Part shown: one piece after another, positions 31,949 to 40,647 of the stretch
How the letters are laid out: every line of letters starts with the position of its first letter
How positions within the stretch are numbered: position 1 is the first letter of the stretch
Source: Acidobacteriota bacterium
GTDB lineage: Bacteria > Acidobacteriota > Blastocatellia > Pyrinomonadales > Pyrinomonadaceae
DNA length: 64,000 bases
Reading direction: 5' to 3'
Assembly (NCBI GenBank): GCA_023436495.1
Contig: JAEZIT010000097.1
Span: 1 to 64,000, forward strand
The notes under the pieces: generated by a model
Told to the model about the DNA's origin: nothing
Databases searched by the model: none
Seen by the model: the letters and a program-made list of their open reading frames with translations, nothing else
Position numbers and translations under genes: made by a program

Positions 31949-33157
31949 TTACTTACTGCCATTATGCCTTTCGCGGCCTCGGACCTTCGCCAGGTGATCG
32001 CGGGCCTCGACGTATACCTCGTAAACGTGTTCGAACACCGATTCCCATGAACGTGTCAGGGCAAATTCACGCGAAGCCTTTTTCATATATTCCAGCTTCG
32101 CCGGGTCGTCCATCAACTCAATGGAATATTTCGTAAATTCGTCCAGGTTCTTTGCGATAAAACCGTTCTCGCCGTGGTGCACGAAGAATTTCGGCCCTCC
32201 GATATCGGTCACGATCGCCGGTGCGCCGGATGCCATCGCTTCCTGCGGGACGTTGCCGTAGGCATCCGTTTCCGAGGGGAATACGAAAATATCCATGTTA
32301 GCATACGCCTCGGACAATCGCTCACCGTCGAGAAAGCCCGGAAGCTCCGCCGTCTGCATATTTTCCTCAAGGTATTTCCGCTCGTCCCCTTCACCTACGA
32401 TCAGAAAGTGAAAATTGTCCTTTCCGGCCGCGATCAGGCGTTTTTCCAATTCAGCCAGAAGGCGGACGTTCTTCTCCGTACGAAGCCTTCCCACGAATCC
32501 GAACCGCAGAATGCCGTCGTTCGCCGTGCGTTTTGCCGGCGAAAATACCTCGGTATCGACACCGCGGATCATCAGACGCGTCGGCCGCCCTGTGCCGGAT
32601 TCGAGCATGTCGATCAATTCCTGGTTTGGGGCAAGCAGCCGCTGGGGCATTTTGTAATAGAGTTTCGCGCCGTCCAGGATCTTGCGTTCCAGAAAATGCG
32701 TCAGGTCGTGGAGCTGCTTCTTAGGCAGGAATGCAAAGCGTTTCCGCAGCCGCCGCGCCGCATATTCGTGAAGGTTCGTGTGCCAAGACCCGACCAGCGG
32801 AATGTCCATCTTCCATGCGAGATACGCGCCGATGATGCTGACGTCGTTCAGGCCTGTTATATGAAACACTTCCGGGCGGAATTCTTCTAGGGCTTTGCGA
32901 ACGAATCCGACATGACGCTGAAACAATGGGTCGTACCGGAGCCCTTCGTCCATCGGGAACGACAGCGGCGAACGTTTCAGGGAAACATGCGTGACGCTGC
33001 CGTCATGCGTCACCTCTGTCCGCCGGCCGGCGTGGATGGCGATGAACGGATAGCCGCGGCGTTTGGCGAAATTTACTAACTTGTTGCTTGTCATTGCGAC
33101 GCCGTTCACTTCCAGAAACGAATCGGGAAAATAGGCGACGCGTAGGATCTCTTTCAC
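31949..33157 (-). CDS. GT4-family glycosyltransferase (first gene of the envelope operon)
   Basis: The 402-residue GT-B protein starts with RVAYFPDSFLEVNGVAMTSN, the acceptor-side loop of GT4 lipid glycosyltransferases, and has the donor site at ETDAYGNVPQEAMASGAPAI, with GFVGRLRTEKNVRLLAELEK before it. This form resembles enzymes that put a hexose on a diacylglycerol or polyprenyl lipid. Together with the second GT4 gene it could build a short glycolipid. Its 3' end abuts the zinc-ribbon gene, and a minus-strand terminator lies just upstream of it, so it probably has its own promoter. Confidence 0.9.
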   Translation of the reverse strand: MKEILRVAYFPDSFLEVNGVAMTSNKLVNFAKRRGYPFIAIHAGRRTEVTHDGSVTHVSLKRSPLSFPMDEGLRYDPLFQRHVGFVRKALEEFRPEVFHITGLNDVSIIGAYLAWKMDIPLVGSWHTNLHEYAARRLRKRFAFLPKKQLHDLTHFLERKILDGAKLYYKMPQRLLAPNQELIDMLESGTGRPTRLMIRGVDTEVFSPAKRTANDGILRFGFVGRLRTEKNVRLLAELEKRLIAAGKDNFHFLIVGEGDERKYLEENMQTAELPGFLDGERLSEAYANMDIFVFPSETDAYGNVPQEAMASGAPAIVTDIGGPKFFVHHGENGFIAKNLDEFTKYSIELMDDPAKLEYMKKASREFALTRSWESVFEHVYEVYVEARDHLAKVRGRERHNGSK

Positions 33158-33180
33158 TTTCGGTATTACTCAACAAAAAC

Positions 33181-33197
33181 GGCGGGCATTGCCCGCC
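33181..33197 (-). terminator. Terminator after the PHP-domain gene
   Basis: GGCGGGC (33181-33187) and GCCCGCC (33191-33197) form a tight hairpin. On the minus strand it is followed by GTTTTTGTTG. It lies 60 bp past the end of the PHP gene and separates it from the glycosyltransferase operon. Confidence 0.7.
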
Positions 33198-33257
33198 TTT
33201 GGAAACTCGAATATAAATGCCAGCCGCCGAACGGGTCGTTCCGGCGTGATCATAAAA

Positions 33258-34484
33258 TTAGGAAACCGGGTCGGACGACAGGCTTCTCGACAGATCTTCC
33301 AGGTCGGGGATCTCAAATTTGGTTCCGGCCGCATCCTTCGGCACGCGGTCGTGTTTCTTACGTGCAGCGGCAAATACCGGCCGCATTCTCGGGCTCCCGA
33401 GCACGCCCAGCGTCCATATCGCCCAGCGAAGCCACGTCGGGCCGCCGCGTTTCCAATGTACGGACAACTGCCTCAATCCATGCCCGTCGCCGATATCGAA
33501 ATGAACGCGGTCGAACCACTTTTGCCGGCCTTCGGGAAATTCCGGATAAAGCTTGAGGATCTCCGAGAACGACTGAAGCTGGCGCGAATGCAGCGGCTGT
33601 TTGTATTCCGGCATCAGCACGACCTCGCTCCGTCTATTAACGCGGATCTCTTCGACGAATTCTTCGAACGTTTCGGTGTTCGTCAGGTTGATCACCGTGT
33701 TCGGCTTGCACCCGTGGCGGTCGCCGCCGGTCGCGATCGGAATGCCCAACGCTTCTGCCATTTCGATCACGGCCTTGTTTTCCGACCACGTGCGGAAACC
33801 GTTGATCTCGAATGCATGTATCCAGCGCCCGTGTTCGCGGATGAAGTTCTTCAGAAGCACCTCGTGCCGTTCTTTGCCGACCATCTCGATATCCCAAAGC
33901 GGGTGGTTCAGGATGACAAGCACGCCCGGCAGTTCGTTCAGCATCGAGAACATCTCGTTCAGCTTTTCCGCCGTATGATTCTCTTCGTTGAACGTGTAAT
34001 CGAGAAGCGTCTTCGTCAATTCGACCGCGCGGTCCTCGGGCAAATTATGAACGCCGACGTGAAAGAACCCGTATTCGAACGGGACCGTCCATTCCAGCGA
34101 AATAGGCGCCTTGCGCGCTTCGATGGTCTCGTTGACCTTTATATTTGCGTCGATGCTGTCGTGGTCGCTGATCGAAACGACGGCGTCCAATCCGGCCGCG
34201 TGGATCTGTTCTGTCTCGATCCGGTGCACTTCGTGTGCCGTCAGCGGCGGCGACCAATAAGCCGTCGAAAAATCGATGCCCTTGCCTTCTCGTTCTTTAT
34301 ATTTATCTCGCTCTTTTCGCCAGAAATACGCGATTATCGGCAATTTATCGGCGTAGTGCGGAACGAAATCGAGCATCTCCTTTGAATATTCTGTGTGGCA
34401 ATGGAGAGAAACGCCCGTTTTAGCCTTTTTGGAAAGATCCTCGGCTTCATGCAGAATATGCAAATGCGTTTTTTGTAAATTCAT
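33258..34484 (-). CDS. PHP-domain metal-dependent hydrolase-like protein
   Basis: The 408-residue protein has the PHP opening LHCHTEYS (H28, H30), a second metal loop SISDHDSID and later metal-binding His residues (GVHNL, LNHPLWD, GGDRHGCKPN). PHP proteins are metal-dependent phosphoesterases or nucleases; one branch acts in histidine synthesis, others with polymerases or in envelope pathways. The spacing of the motifs and the FRTWSENKAVIEMAEALGIP segment fit the stand-alone PHP group. Substrate unknown. It sits upstream of the glycosyltransferase operon but appears to be a separate transcript. Confidence 0.8.
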   Translation of the reverse strand: MNLQKTHLHILHEAEDLSKKAKTGVSLHCHTEYSKEMLDFVPHYADKLPIIAYFWRKERDKYKEREGKGIDFSTAYWSPPLTAHEVHRIETEQIHAAGLDAVVSISDHDSIDANIKVNETIEARKAPISLEWTVPFEYGFFHVGVHNLPEDRAVELTKTLLDYTFNEENHTAEKLNEMFSMLNELPGVLVILNHPLWDIEMVGKERHEVLLKNFIREHGRWIHAFEINGFRTWSENKAVIEMAEALGIPIATGGDRHGCKPNTVINLTNTETFEEFVEEIRVNRRSEVVLMPEYKQPLHSRQLQSFSEILKLYPEFPEGRQKWFDRVHFDIGDGHGLRQLSVHWKRGGPTWLRWAIWTLGVLGSPRMRPVFAAARKKHDRVPKDAAGTKFEIPDLEDLSRSLSSDPVS

Positions 34485-34809
34485 TCTCGTCTCCGGTTTA
34501 CAGCATCGATCAAACGTTAAACGCTATCAAATTCATCAATAAAAGTAAATTTCAGATGACCGTCCGGGCCGCTGCTGTTGTCCTGAAAACGGTGCCGGCG
34601 GACCGAACGGCCGATCTTGTCACTCGAAACGCGTAAACCTCGCGGTTTAAGAACGCGGCGATAAATTATCTGTTTACAGGCATCTGACCATTTGCGGGAA
34701 AAAATAAAAATAATCCACGTTATTCTGTCACAAAGGCCGGCCCTGCGGTGTTTTTGTTCATAGAAACCGGAAAACATCCGAATTTGTTCCGTGATCAGGA
34801 GAAGCAATT
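34485..34809. other. 325-bp intergenic region upstream of the DUF4097 gene
   Basis: This divergent spacer holds the promoters for the PHP gene (left) and the DUF4097 gene (right). A short hairpin AAACC-tcgc-GGTTT occurs near 34646. A CAGGAGAAG ribosome binding site (34796-34804) precedes the rightward start. An open frame on the minus strand (about 96 codons) has no good start signal or composition and is not called. Nothing else seen. Confidence 0.4.
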
Positions 34810-36726
34810 ATGAGTTGGTTATATTCGATCGTATTCGCAGGGCTGTTGTTCTCATCAGGTAATGACCAGGCGTCCAACCGCGTCAGCGATCTCATTCATT
34901 ACGGCGTCGAAGCCGTTTCGCAAAAGCAGGACGAGACCGAAAAGATCGACCAGACATATCCGCTGAACCCGAACGGCCGCGTGCGTGTTTCGAATATCAA
35001 CGGTTCGATCGTCATCGAAGCCTGGGACCGCAATGAGGTCAGGCTCGAAGCGATGAAAACCGCCGACAGCCGCGAATCGCTTGCCGAGGTCGAGATCAAG
35101 GTCGACGCCCGAGCCGATTCCTTCAGTGTCGAATCCGATTACGGCAATTGGCGAAACCGGAACAAGGGCGATTGGGGCAAGGACCGCAAGCTCGTCGTGG
35201 ATTATCACCTCTGGGTGCCGCGCGGAGCATTGCTGGACGAGATCGAGACCGTCAACGGTTCCGTTACAGTTTCCGATTTCACGAATTTTACAAAGGTCTC
35301 GGCCGTTAACGGCACTGTCAAGGCGGCGAATCTGCGCGGAACGGCCAACCTTTCCACGGTCAACGGTGAGGTCTCGGCCGATTTCGACCGGCTCGAATCC
35401 GGCAGCAAGATAACGCTAAGCACGGTTAACGGCCGGGTAAATCTCGCGATCCCTTCCGATTCGAATGCGACCGTGCGGGCAAATTCGCTGAACGGCCAGA
35501 TCAGCAACCAGTTCGGTTTGCCGGTCCGCAAGGGCCAGTATGTGGGCCGCGACCTGTACGGACGCCTCGGCGCCGGCGATGTCCAGATCAAGCTCTCCAG
35601 CGTCAACGGCCCGCTCACCGTCGATCGCAAGAACGACGGCAGGTCGCTTAGCCCCGCAACCGACCTGTTGCCGCAGAAAGGCAGGGTCCCGGATGATATG
35701 GACACGGACGTGGATGTTTCCGTGGATGTCGATCAAATGAACCGTGACATCGCGCGGGCGAACCGCGACGCAATGGCCGCGGGGCGGAAAGCCCAGAAAG
35801 AAGCCGCCGTCGCAATGAAAGAGGCGCAAAAGGAACTCTCGAAGATCGGCCCGGTCATCGTCAATATCGATACGGAAAAATTGACAAAGGCCGCGGTGGC
35901 CATCGATTCGGCCGAGATCCAGGCCCGCGTCCGCGAAGGTATGGAGCGTCAGAAGGAAGCACTCGCGCGCCTGCGCGAAGCAAATTTTAACGGAGCGCTC
36001 CCGAGGATCGAGGTCAAGAGCAATTCCATCCCTGTTAAGGCCGTGCCGAAGGTTTCGATCGAAGCGATGGGATCTTCCGTCAAAGTAAACGGTTGGGACC
36101 GGCAAGAGGTCAAATACGTCGTCACGGAATTCTCCTCCGGCCGCAAGCGGGCACCGGTAAATGTTCAGGAGTCGGTCAACGGAGATAATGTCGGCCTCAA
36201 GATCGTGAGCAGCGATCAAGGGGCGGTAAACGGCGAATTCTTCGACGACCTGAACCGCGTACGGGTTGAGGTCTTTGTGCCGAAACGGTCCGACCTGAAG
36301 ATCGTCACCAACGGGGAGATCCGGCTCGAGGGCGTATCGGGCGACATCGACCTGAAGGGAGCGGACGAATCCATCAACATACGAAACAGCGACGGAAAGC
36401 TTACGGTCGCAAACGCCGACGGCACGGTGCGTGTCATCGGATTCCGCGGCGACTTAAACGCGGTGACCGAAGACGGCGACGTTTTTCTCGAAGGCGATTT
36501 TAACAAGCTGACCGGCAAGGCCGTGGACGGCACATACACACTTTCTCTGCCCGAAAATTCCGATTTGGACCTCGCGTCAAATACCGAGATCGAAGCGCAG
36601 GGGCTTCAGCTCCGCCGCAGCGGCGATTCTCTTTGGCAGCTAGGCAAGGGCGGCAATCGTTTCCAGTTTGAATTCGTCGATGGCAAGCTGGTACTGCGAA
36701 ACTCATCGCTGTTGGCCGGATATTGA
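34810..36726 (+). CDS. Exported DUF4097-type protein with a central helical insert
   Basis: The 638-residue product starts with a hydrophobic signal-like segment (MSWLYSIVFAGLLFSSG). The first part (about 45-290) is a parallel-beta DUF4097 type domain with repeating short strands such as VSNINGSIVIEAWDRNEVRL, ETVNGSVTVSDF and STVNGRVNLAIPSDSN. A helical stretch of about 90 residues (about 308-395, Ala/Lys/Glu-rich, with RDAMAAGRKAQKEAAVAMKE) splits it from a second DUF4097-like part (about 405-630, VFVPKRSDLKIVTNGEIRLE). Such proteins are envelope-associated adhesin-like folds of unknown role. It is a single-gene unit. Confidence 0.75.
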   Translation: MSWLYSIVFAGLLFSSGNDQASNRVSDLIHYGVEAVSQKQDETEKIDQTYPLNPNGRVRVSNINGSIVIEAWDRNEVRLEAMKTADSRESLAEVEIKVDARADSFSVESDYGNWRNRNKGDWGKDRKLVVDYHLWVPRGALLDEIETVNGSVTVSDFTNFTKVSAVNGTVKAANLRGTANLSTVNGEVSADFDRLESGSKITLSTVNGRVNLAIPSDSNATVRANSLNGQISNQFGLPVRKGQYVGRDLYGRLGAGDVQIKLSSVNGPLTVDRKNDGRSLSPATDLLPQKGRVPDDMDTDVDVSVDVDQMNRDIARANRDAMAAGRKAQKEAAVAMKEAQKELSKIGPVIVNIDTEKLTKAAVAIDSAEIQARVREGMERQKEALARLREANFNGALPRIEVKSNSIPVKAVPKVSIEAMGSSVKVNGWDRQEVKYVVTEFSSGRKRAPVNVQESVNGDNVGLKIVSSDQGAVNGEFFDDLNRVRVEVFVPKRSDLKIVTNGEIRLEGVSGDIDLKGADESINIRNSDGKLTVANADGTVRVIGFRGDLNAVTEDGDVFLEGDFNKLTGKAVDGTYTLSLPENSDLDLASNTEIEAQGLQLRRSGDSLWQLGKGGNRFQFEFVDGKLVLRNSSLLAGY

Positions 36727-36866
36727 TCATTCCGATGTGCAAGGGTTTTTTTCTCTTGCACAAATTTCTTGAAACTTTCTGACCGGAATCGCGTTTTAGT
36801 CACTGAAGGCGAACCTGGTCCTTTTTATAAATTAATACCGTTCTCTTTTATTTTTCAGGTGAAGTA

Positions 36867-39515
36867 ATGAAGCAATTTTACCTTGTTTTTGCGGTGCTCT
36901 TATTTTCATTCCATGCCGCGGCACAATCGGTAACTCCTACTCAGGCATCTTTAGCATCAAAGACCCCCGAAACGAAGGCACTTTCAGCAAAGCCGGCAAA
37001 CGATCCGCCGAAAAAGCCGAAGGTCGAAGTGCCGCCGGAAAAGCTGCGGCCGGTCACGGTGCCGAAACTTGATCAGCAGATAGTTATCGACGGACGGCCC
37101 GATGAACCGCAGTGGGCGAACGCCGCCGTTTTCAAAGACTTTTACCAAACAAGCCCGGGCGACAACATCGCGCCTTCGAAACCGACCGAAGTGCGGATGA
37201 TGTACGACGACAAACATCTGTACATCGCGTTCAAATGCTGGGACGACCGCGACAAGATCAGGGCGACGGTGGCAAAACGCGACAACGTTTTCGGCGAAGA
37301 CAACGTCCGCGTCTGGCTCGATACTTACGACGACCGCAGGCGTGCGTATGTGCTCGGCTTTAACCCGCTCGGGATCCAGCAGGACGGCATATATTCCGAA
37401 GGCCAGGGAACCGATTTTTCCGTCGACATCGTCATGGAATCGAAGGGCGTTATCGAAGATTGGGGCTGGTCGGTCGAGGTCAAGATCCCGTTCAAATCGC
37501 TTCGATACACGGCCGGAAAAGGGAAGTTCTGGGGATTCAATGTCGCCAGGAACATCGACCGTCTGAACGATGAATTTAACCAATGGCTGCCGGACGACCG
37601 CAACGTCTCCGGCATGCTGATCAAGCACGGGCGGATCACGGGCCTCGACGAAATTAAATACGAGCGGACGCTCGAGATCGTCCCGAGCATTACGATCTCC
37701 GAGACCGGAAGCCGAAAGACGACCGTGCCGCCGGGCGGTTATGGTACCTTCGGGCGGTTCCATCCCATATTCAATCCGGTCGGCCTGACGGATCCCGGGA
37801 AATTCGTCAACGATCCGATCAAGACCGACCTCGGGCTGACGCTGAAATACACCCTGTCGCCGAACATCACGCTCGACGCCGCGATCAATCCGGATTTTGC
37901 CGAGATCGAAGCCGATGCCCCCGTGGTCACCGCCAATCAGAGGTTCCCGATCTTCTTCACGGAGAAACGGCCGTTCTTTCTCGAGGGCAAGGAAATATTC
38001 GAGTCGCCGCTGCAGCCGTTCTATTCGCGAACGATCGTCGATCCCGACGTGGCGGCAAAGCTCACCGGAAAGGTCGGAAAGAATTCGTTCGGCCTGCTGG
38101 TAGCGTCTGACAACGCACCGGGAAACTATTCGGAAGACGAACGCGGCGAGCTTTTGAATTGCCAGCGTATGCGGCAGTTCGATCCCGGCCGGCGCTGTTC
38201 GATCGAGGAATTCGTTGACCAAAACGCGTTGTTCGGCGTGCTGCGGCTCAAGCGCGACATAGGCAAAGAAAACAACATCGGATTTTTCGCGACCGCGCGG
38301 ACATTCCCTAAGAACCGCAATTTCACGAGCGGCTTTGACGGCAGCTTCAAACTGAATTCGAAGACCGTGTCGAAGTTTCAGGTATTGGGAACGCATTCCC
38401 GCAAGGTCTTTTACAGCCCGGACGACGACGATGCGACATACCGGACGGGCAACGGTTTCGGCTATTACTTCAATACCGATTACACGACCGACCGTCACGG
38501 CTGGTTCTTCGAAGCATCGGGCCGCACGGCCGATTACCGAGCGGACGCCGGCTTTACCCGCCGGACCGATACGAACGTGCTGTTCTTCGTCAATCGCTTC
38601 AGCACAAAGTCGAAACCGGACGCCCCGATAATCCGTGCAAGCTGGAACCAGTTCGGGCGTTACCGCTACGATTGGTCGGGCCGCACGCAAGAGGCCATGG
38701 CCGGAATGAATATCAACCTGACGTTCCAGGGAAATTTGTATTTTTATTTCGAATCCGGAGTGCTTAACGAAAAAATATACGAGCACGAATTCGGCCCGCG
38801 ACGCGATCCTGTCCGCGGCATCACCGGCGCCTTCGTCGGCAATTCTTACCGGTCATCGACCGCGCCGTTCTTTAGCGCCAATTTCAGCAAGACCGTGAAT
38901 AAGCAATTGTATGTTTACGGATTTGTCGGATCGATGTTCGGAGCGTTCGATTACGATTTTGGCGCCGGAAATAAATACCGGCGGACCAGCCCCGCATTCG
39001 ACGCATATCTTCAGAGCCCCGAATACGCCGAATATCTGCGGCTGCTGTATCAATTCCAGGCCAACCCGACGACCGTGACGCGGCCGGACCTGCCGCAGCC
39101 TCCGCCCCTTGATCCCGGCTCCGGCTGGCAATTCGATCTTAATTTAGGCGCCGAATATAAGCCGATCGACCCGCTGCGCATCTCGCTGGATTACACCAAG
39201 GCACGCCTGCGCCGCCATGATAATCACGAGACGGCATTCGATACGAACATCTTTTCGGTGCGTTCGACGTATCAATTCACGCGGTTCCTGTTCACGCGGC
39301 TTCGCGTGGATTACGACACGCTGAATGCCAATACCAGCGGACAATTCCTGTTCGGCTGGAACCCGAATCCGGGAACGGCGTTCTACGTCGGGTATAACGA
39401 CAATTTCAATTACCACGGTTACAGTCCGTTCACCAATCAGCACGAACCGGGATTTGAAAGAAATAGCCGCACGTTCTTCATCCGTGCGTCCTATCTCTTC
39501 CGGAAGAGCTTTTAG
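36867..39515 (+). CDS. DUF5916-family outer-membrane protein with N-terminal CBM9-like domain
   Basis: The 882-residue product has a signal peptide (FYLVFAVLLFSFHAAAQ), a Lys/Pro-rich linker, and a CBM9-like sugar-binding-type domain (about 70-245: IVIDGRPDEPQWANAAVF, DDKHLYIAFKCWDD, VRVWLDTYDDRRRAYVLGFN). The large remainder is rich in alternating aromatic strands, with IFFTEKRPFFLEGKEIFESP and a final Phe (ASYLFRKSF), typical of an outer-membrane beta barrel. This layout defines the DUF5916 family, common in Acidobacteriota and Bacteroidota, with no established substrate. A terminator follows. Confidence 0.88.
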   Translation: MKQFYLVFAVLLFSFHAAAQSVTPTQASLASKTPETKALSAKPANDPPKKPKVEVPPEKLRPVTVPKLDQQIVIDGRPDEPQWANAAVFKDFYQTSPGDNIAPSKPTEVRMMYDDKHLYIAFKCWDDRDKIRATVAKRDNVFGEDNVRVWLDTYDDRRRAYVLGFNPLGIQQDGIYSEGQGTDFSVDIVMESKGVIEDWGWSVEVKIPFKSLRYTAGKGKFWGFNVARNIDRLNDEFNQWLPDDRNVSGMLIKHGRITGLDEIKYERTLEIVPSITISETGSRKTTVPPGGYGTFGRFHPIFNPVGLTDPGKFVNDPIKTDLGLTLKYTLSPNITLDAAINPDFAEIEADAPVVTANQRFPIFFTEKRPFFLEGKEIFESPLQPFYSRTIVDPDVAAKLTGKVGKNSFGLLVASDNAPGNYSEDERGELLNCQRMRQFDPGRRCSIEEFVDQNALFGVLRLKRDIGKENNIGFFATARTFPKNRNFTSGFDGSFKLNSKTVSKFQVLGTHSRKVFYSPDDDDATYRTGNGFGYYFNTDYTTDRHGWFFEASGRTADYRADAGFTRRTDTNVLFFVNRFSTKSKPDAPIIRASWNQFGRYRYDWSGRTQEAMAGMNINLTFQGNLYFYFESGVLNEKIYEHEFGPRRDPVRGITGAFVGNSYRSSTAPFFSANFSKTVNKQLYVYGFVGSMFGAFDYDFGAGNKYRRTSPAFDAYLQSPEYAEYLRLLYQFQANPTTVTRPDLPQPPPLDPGSGWQFDLNLGAEYKPIDPLRISLDYTKARLRRHDNHETAFDTNIFSVRSTYQFTRFLFTRLRVDYDTLNANTSGQFLFGWNPNPGTAFYVGYNDNFNYHGYSPFTNQHEPGFERNSRTFFIRASYLFRKSF

Positions 39516-39543
39516 AGGATTCTCCTCCTCCTGATAACCGCTG

Positions 39544-39583
39544 GCAGGCAGTCGAATGTGCCGTTCGCTGCCTGCGTTTTTTT
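39544..39583 (+). terminator. Strong terminator after the DUF5916 gene
   Basis: GCAGGCAG plus CGAA pairs with TTCG plus CTGCCTGC (39544-39575, one bulged T) and is followed by T7 (39577-39583). It also lies at the end of the convergent NUDIX gene, whose stop overlaps the T-tract. Confidence 0.85.
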
Positions 39584-40139
39584 AATCTTTGCGAGAGGAA
39601 TTGAATTTTTCGTGTGCTTTCAGAACAAGGACGCAGGTTTGGCCATTGGTGATCTCGCCGCTCAAAACCTTTTCAACGGCATCCGCAAGCGGGATCTTCA
39701 AGAGTTCGATATCCTCGGTTCCTTCCCGCTCCGGTTTCTTATGCGTAAGCTTTCGCGCCAAAAAAAGATGCGACGTGCTGTTCGTGATCGACGTGTCTGT
39801 CTGGATCTTTCCCAGCGAGATCCATTCCTCGGCTTCGACGCCGATCTCTTCCTTGGTCTCGCGCTTTGCCGCCTCGAGCGGGTCTTCGTCGTCGATCGCC
39901 CCGCAGACGGCCTCGACATTCATCGTCCCAAGCGCATAACGGAATTGTCGCGTCAAATAAGCCGTGCCGTCCTCGTCCACCGGCAGCACCGCAACACCCG
40001 CCGGAAATTTTATCGTCGCGTAAGTCCCCGGCCGACCGTCCGGCTGAATGACGTCGTCTTCATATACTTTGAAGAACTCATTCTCAAACCGCTTATAGGT
40101 TTCCTTGATCGTCCATTTGCCCTTTTTTCTCTCAGCCAT
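39582..40139 (-). CDS. NUDIX hydrolase, ADP-ribose pyrophosphatase-like
   Basis: The 185-residue protein has the order typical of ADP-ribose/nucleoside-diphosphate-sugar hydrolases: FKVYEDDVIQPDG, AGVAVLPVDEDGTAYLTRQF, and the NUDIX box with EDPLEAAKRETKEEIG. The catalytic REx2EExG part is intact. The box glycine sits one residue closer than the usual G-x5-E because the ID-PG-E loop is shortened to IDDE. The enzyme should split ADP-sugars into AMP and a sugar phosphate, as a housekeeping clean-up role. It is a single minus-strand gene. Confidence 0.88.
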   Translation of the reverse strand: MAERKKGKWTIKETYKRFENEFFKVYEDDVIQPDGRPGTYATIKFPAGVAVLPVDEDGTAYLTRQFRYALGTMNVEAVCGAIDDEDPLEAAKRETKEEIGVEAEEWISLGKIQTDTSITNSTSHLFLARKLTHKKPEREGTEDIELLKIPLADAVEKVLSGEITNGQTCVLVLKAHEKFNSSRKD

Positions 40140-40647
40140 TCGTTACCTCGTATGACAATATTCTATCAGGTACACGATCGGGTTGGATGGGGCTGGCCGG
40201 TGCATGTCCGAGCATGGCCGGCGCCGAAGACGTTGGCGACATTAACGGGACTTTCGGGAAGGCCGAAAATATCGAGGGCGTCAACGTTGTCAAAGGCATC
40301 GAAGAGACCGTGGGAGAAAAAGTGTCGGATCGTGGGATCCGCCGCCGGGCTCGGAGAAATTACACTTCCACGCCTGCGCCCAAGGGCGGTCATTAACGGA
40401 ACGGATTCTCGATGTCACTAACGAAGCGGTCATGCGCGAACAGTGTCTGTCGCCGTGTTCATCAAACGGGAAGCAAATGTCCAACAAGGGGCGTTTTCCG
40501 TGCACCGAAATATCGAGTCCGAAAAGAAGTTTCACGCTTGTGGAAAAAACTTCTTGTAAAATATTAGGTACTGGTGTATAAATCTAAGCGGACAAAACAT
40601 TTCTTGGTTCATAATTCAGCAATACATCGTAAATTTTTGGAGGTCAA
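40140..40647. other. 508-bp intergenic region with an unexplained coding-like stretch
   Basis: The region 40166-40396 is open in several frames. On the minus strand one frame (from ATG 40393) shows a strong preference for C or T in third codon positions over about 40 codons (peptide segments such as FFSHGLFDAFDNVDALDIFG), but there is no ribosome binding site. It may be a decayed gene, a short protein, or a structured RNA. The right part (40520-40647) holds a promoter and the leader of the glycine-zipper gene. Confidence 0.35.
40554..40582 (+). promoter_or_regulatory. Predicted promoter of the glycine-zipper protein gene
   Basis: TTGTAA (40554-40559) and TATAAA (40577-40582) are separated by 17 bp. 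A perfect 7-bp inverted repeat, GAAGTTT (40526-40532) and AAACTTC (40547-40553), abuts the -35 box and could be an operator. A GGAGG ribosome binding site lies near 40639 before the ATG at 40648. Confidence 0.55.

Noticed and set aside
34517..34807. Minus-strand open frame of 96 codons upstream of the DUF4097 gene
   Set aside because: No ribosome binding site, basic and mixed composition without domain pattern, and it overlaps the promoter region of the rightward gene.
36984..38786. 600-codon leftward open frame antisense to the DUF5916 gene
   Set aside because: It mirrors the conserved outer-membrane protein frame and has no start signal or recognisable domain.
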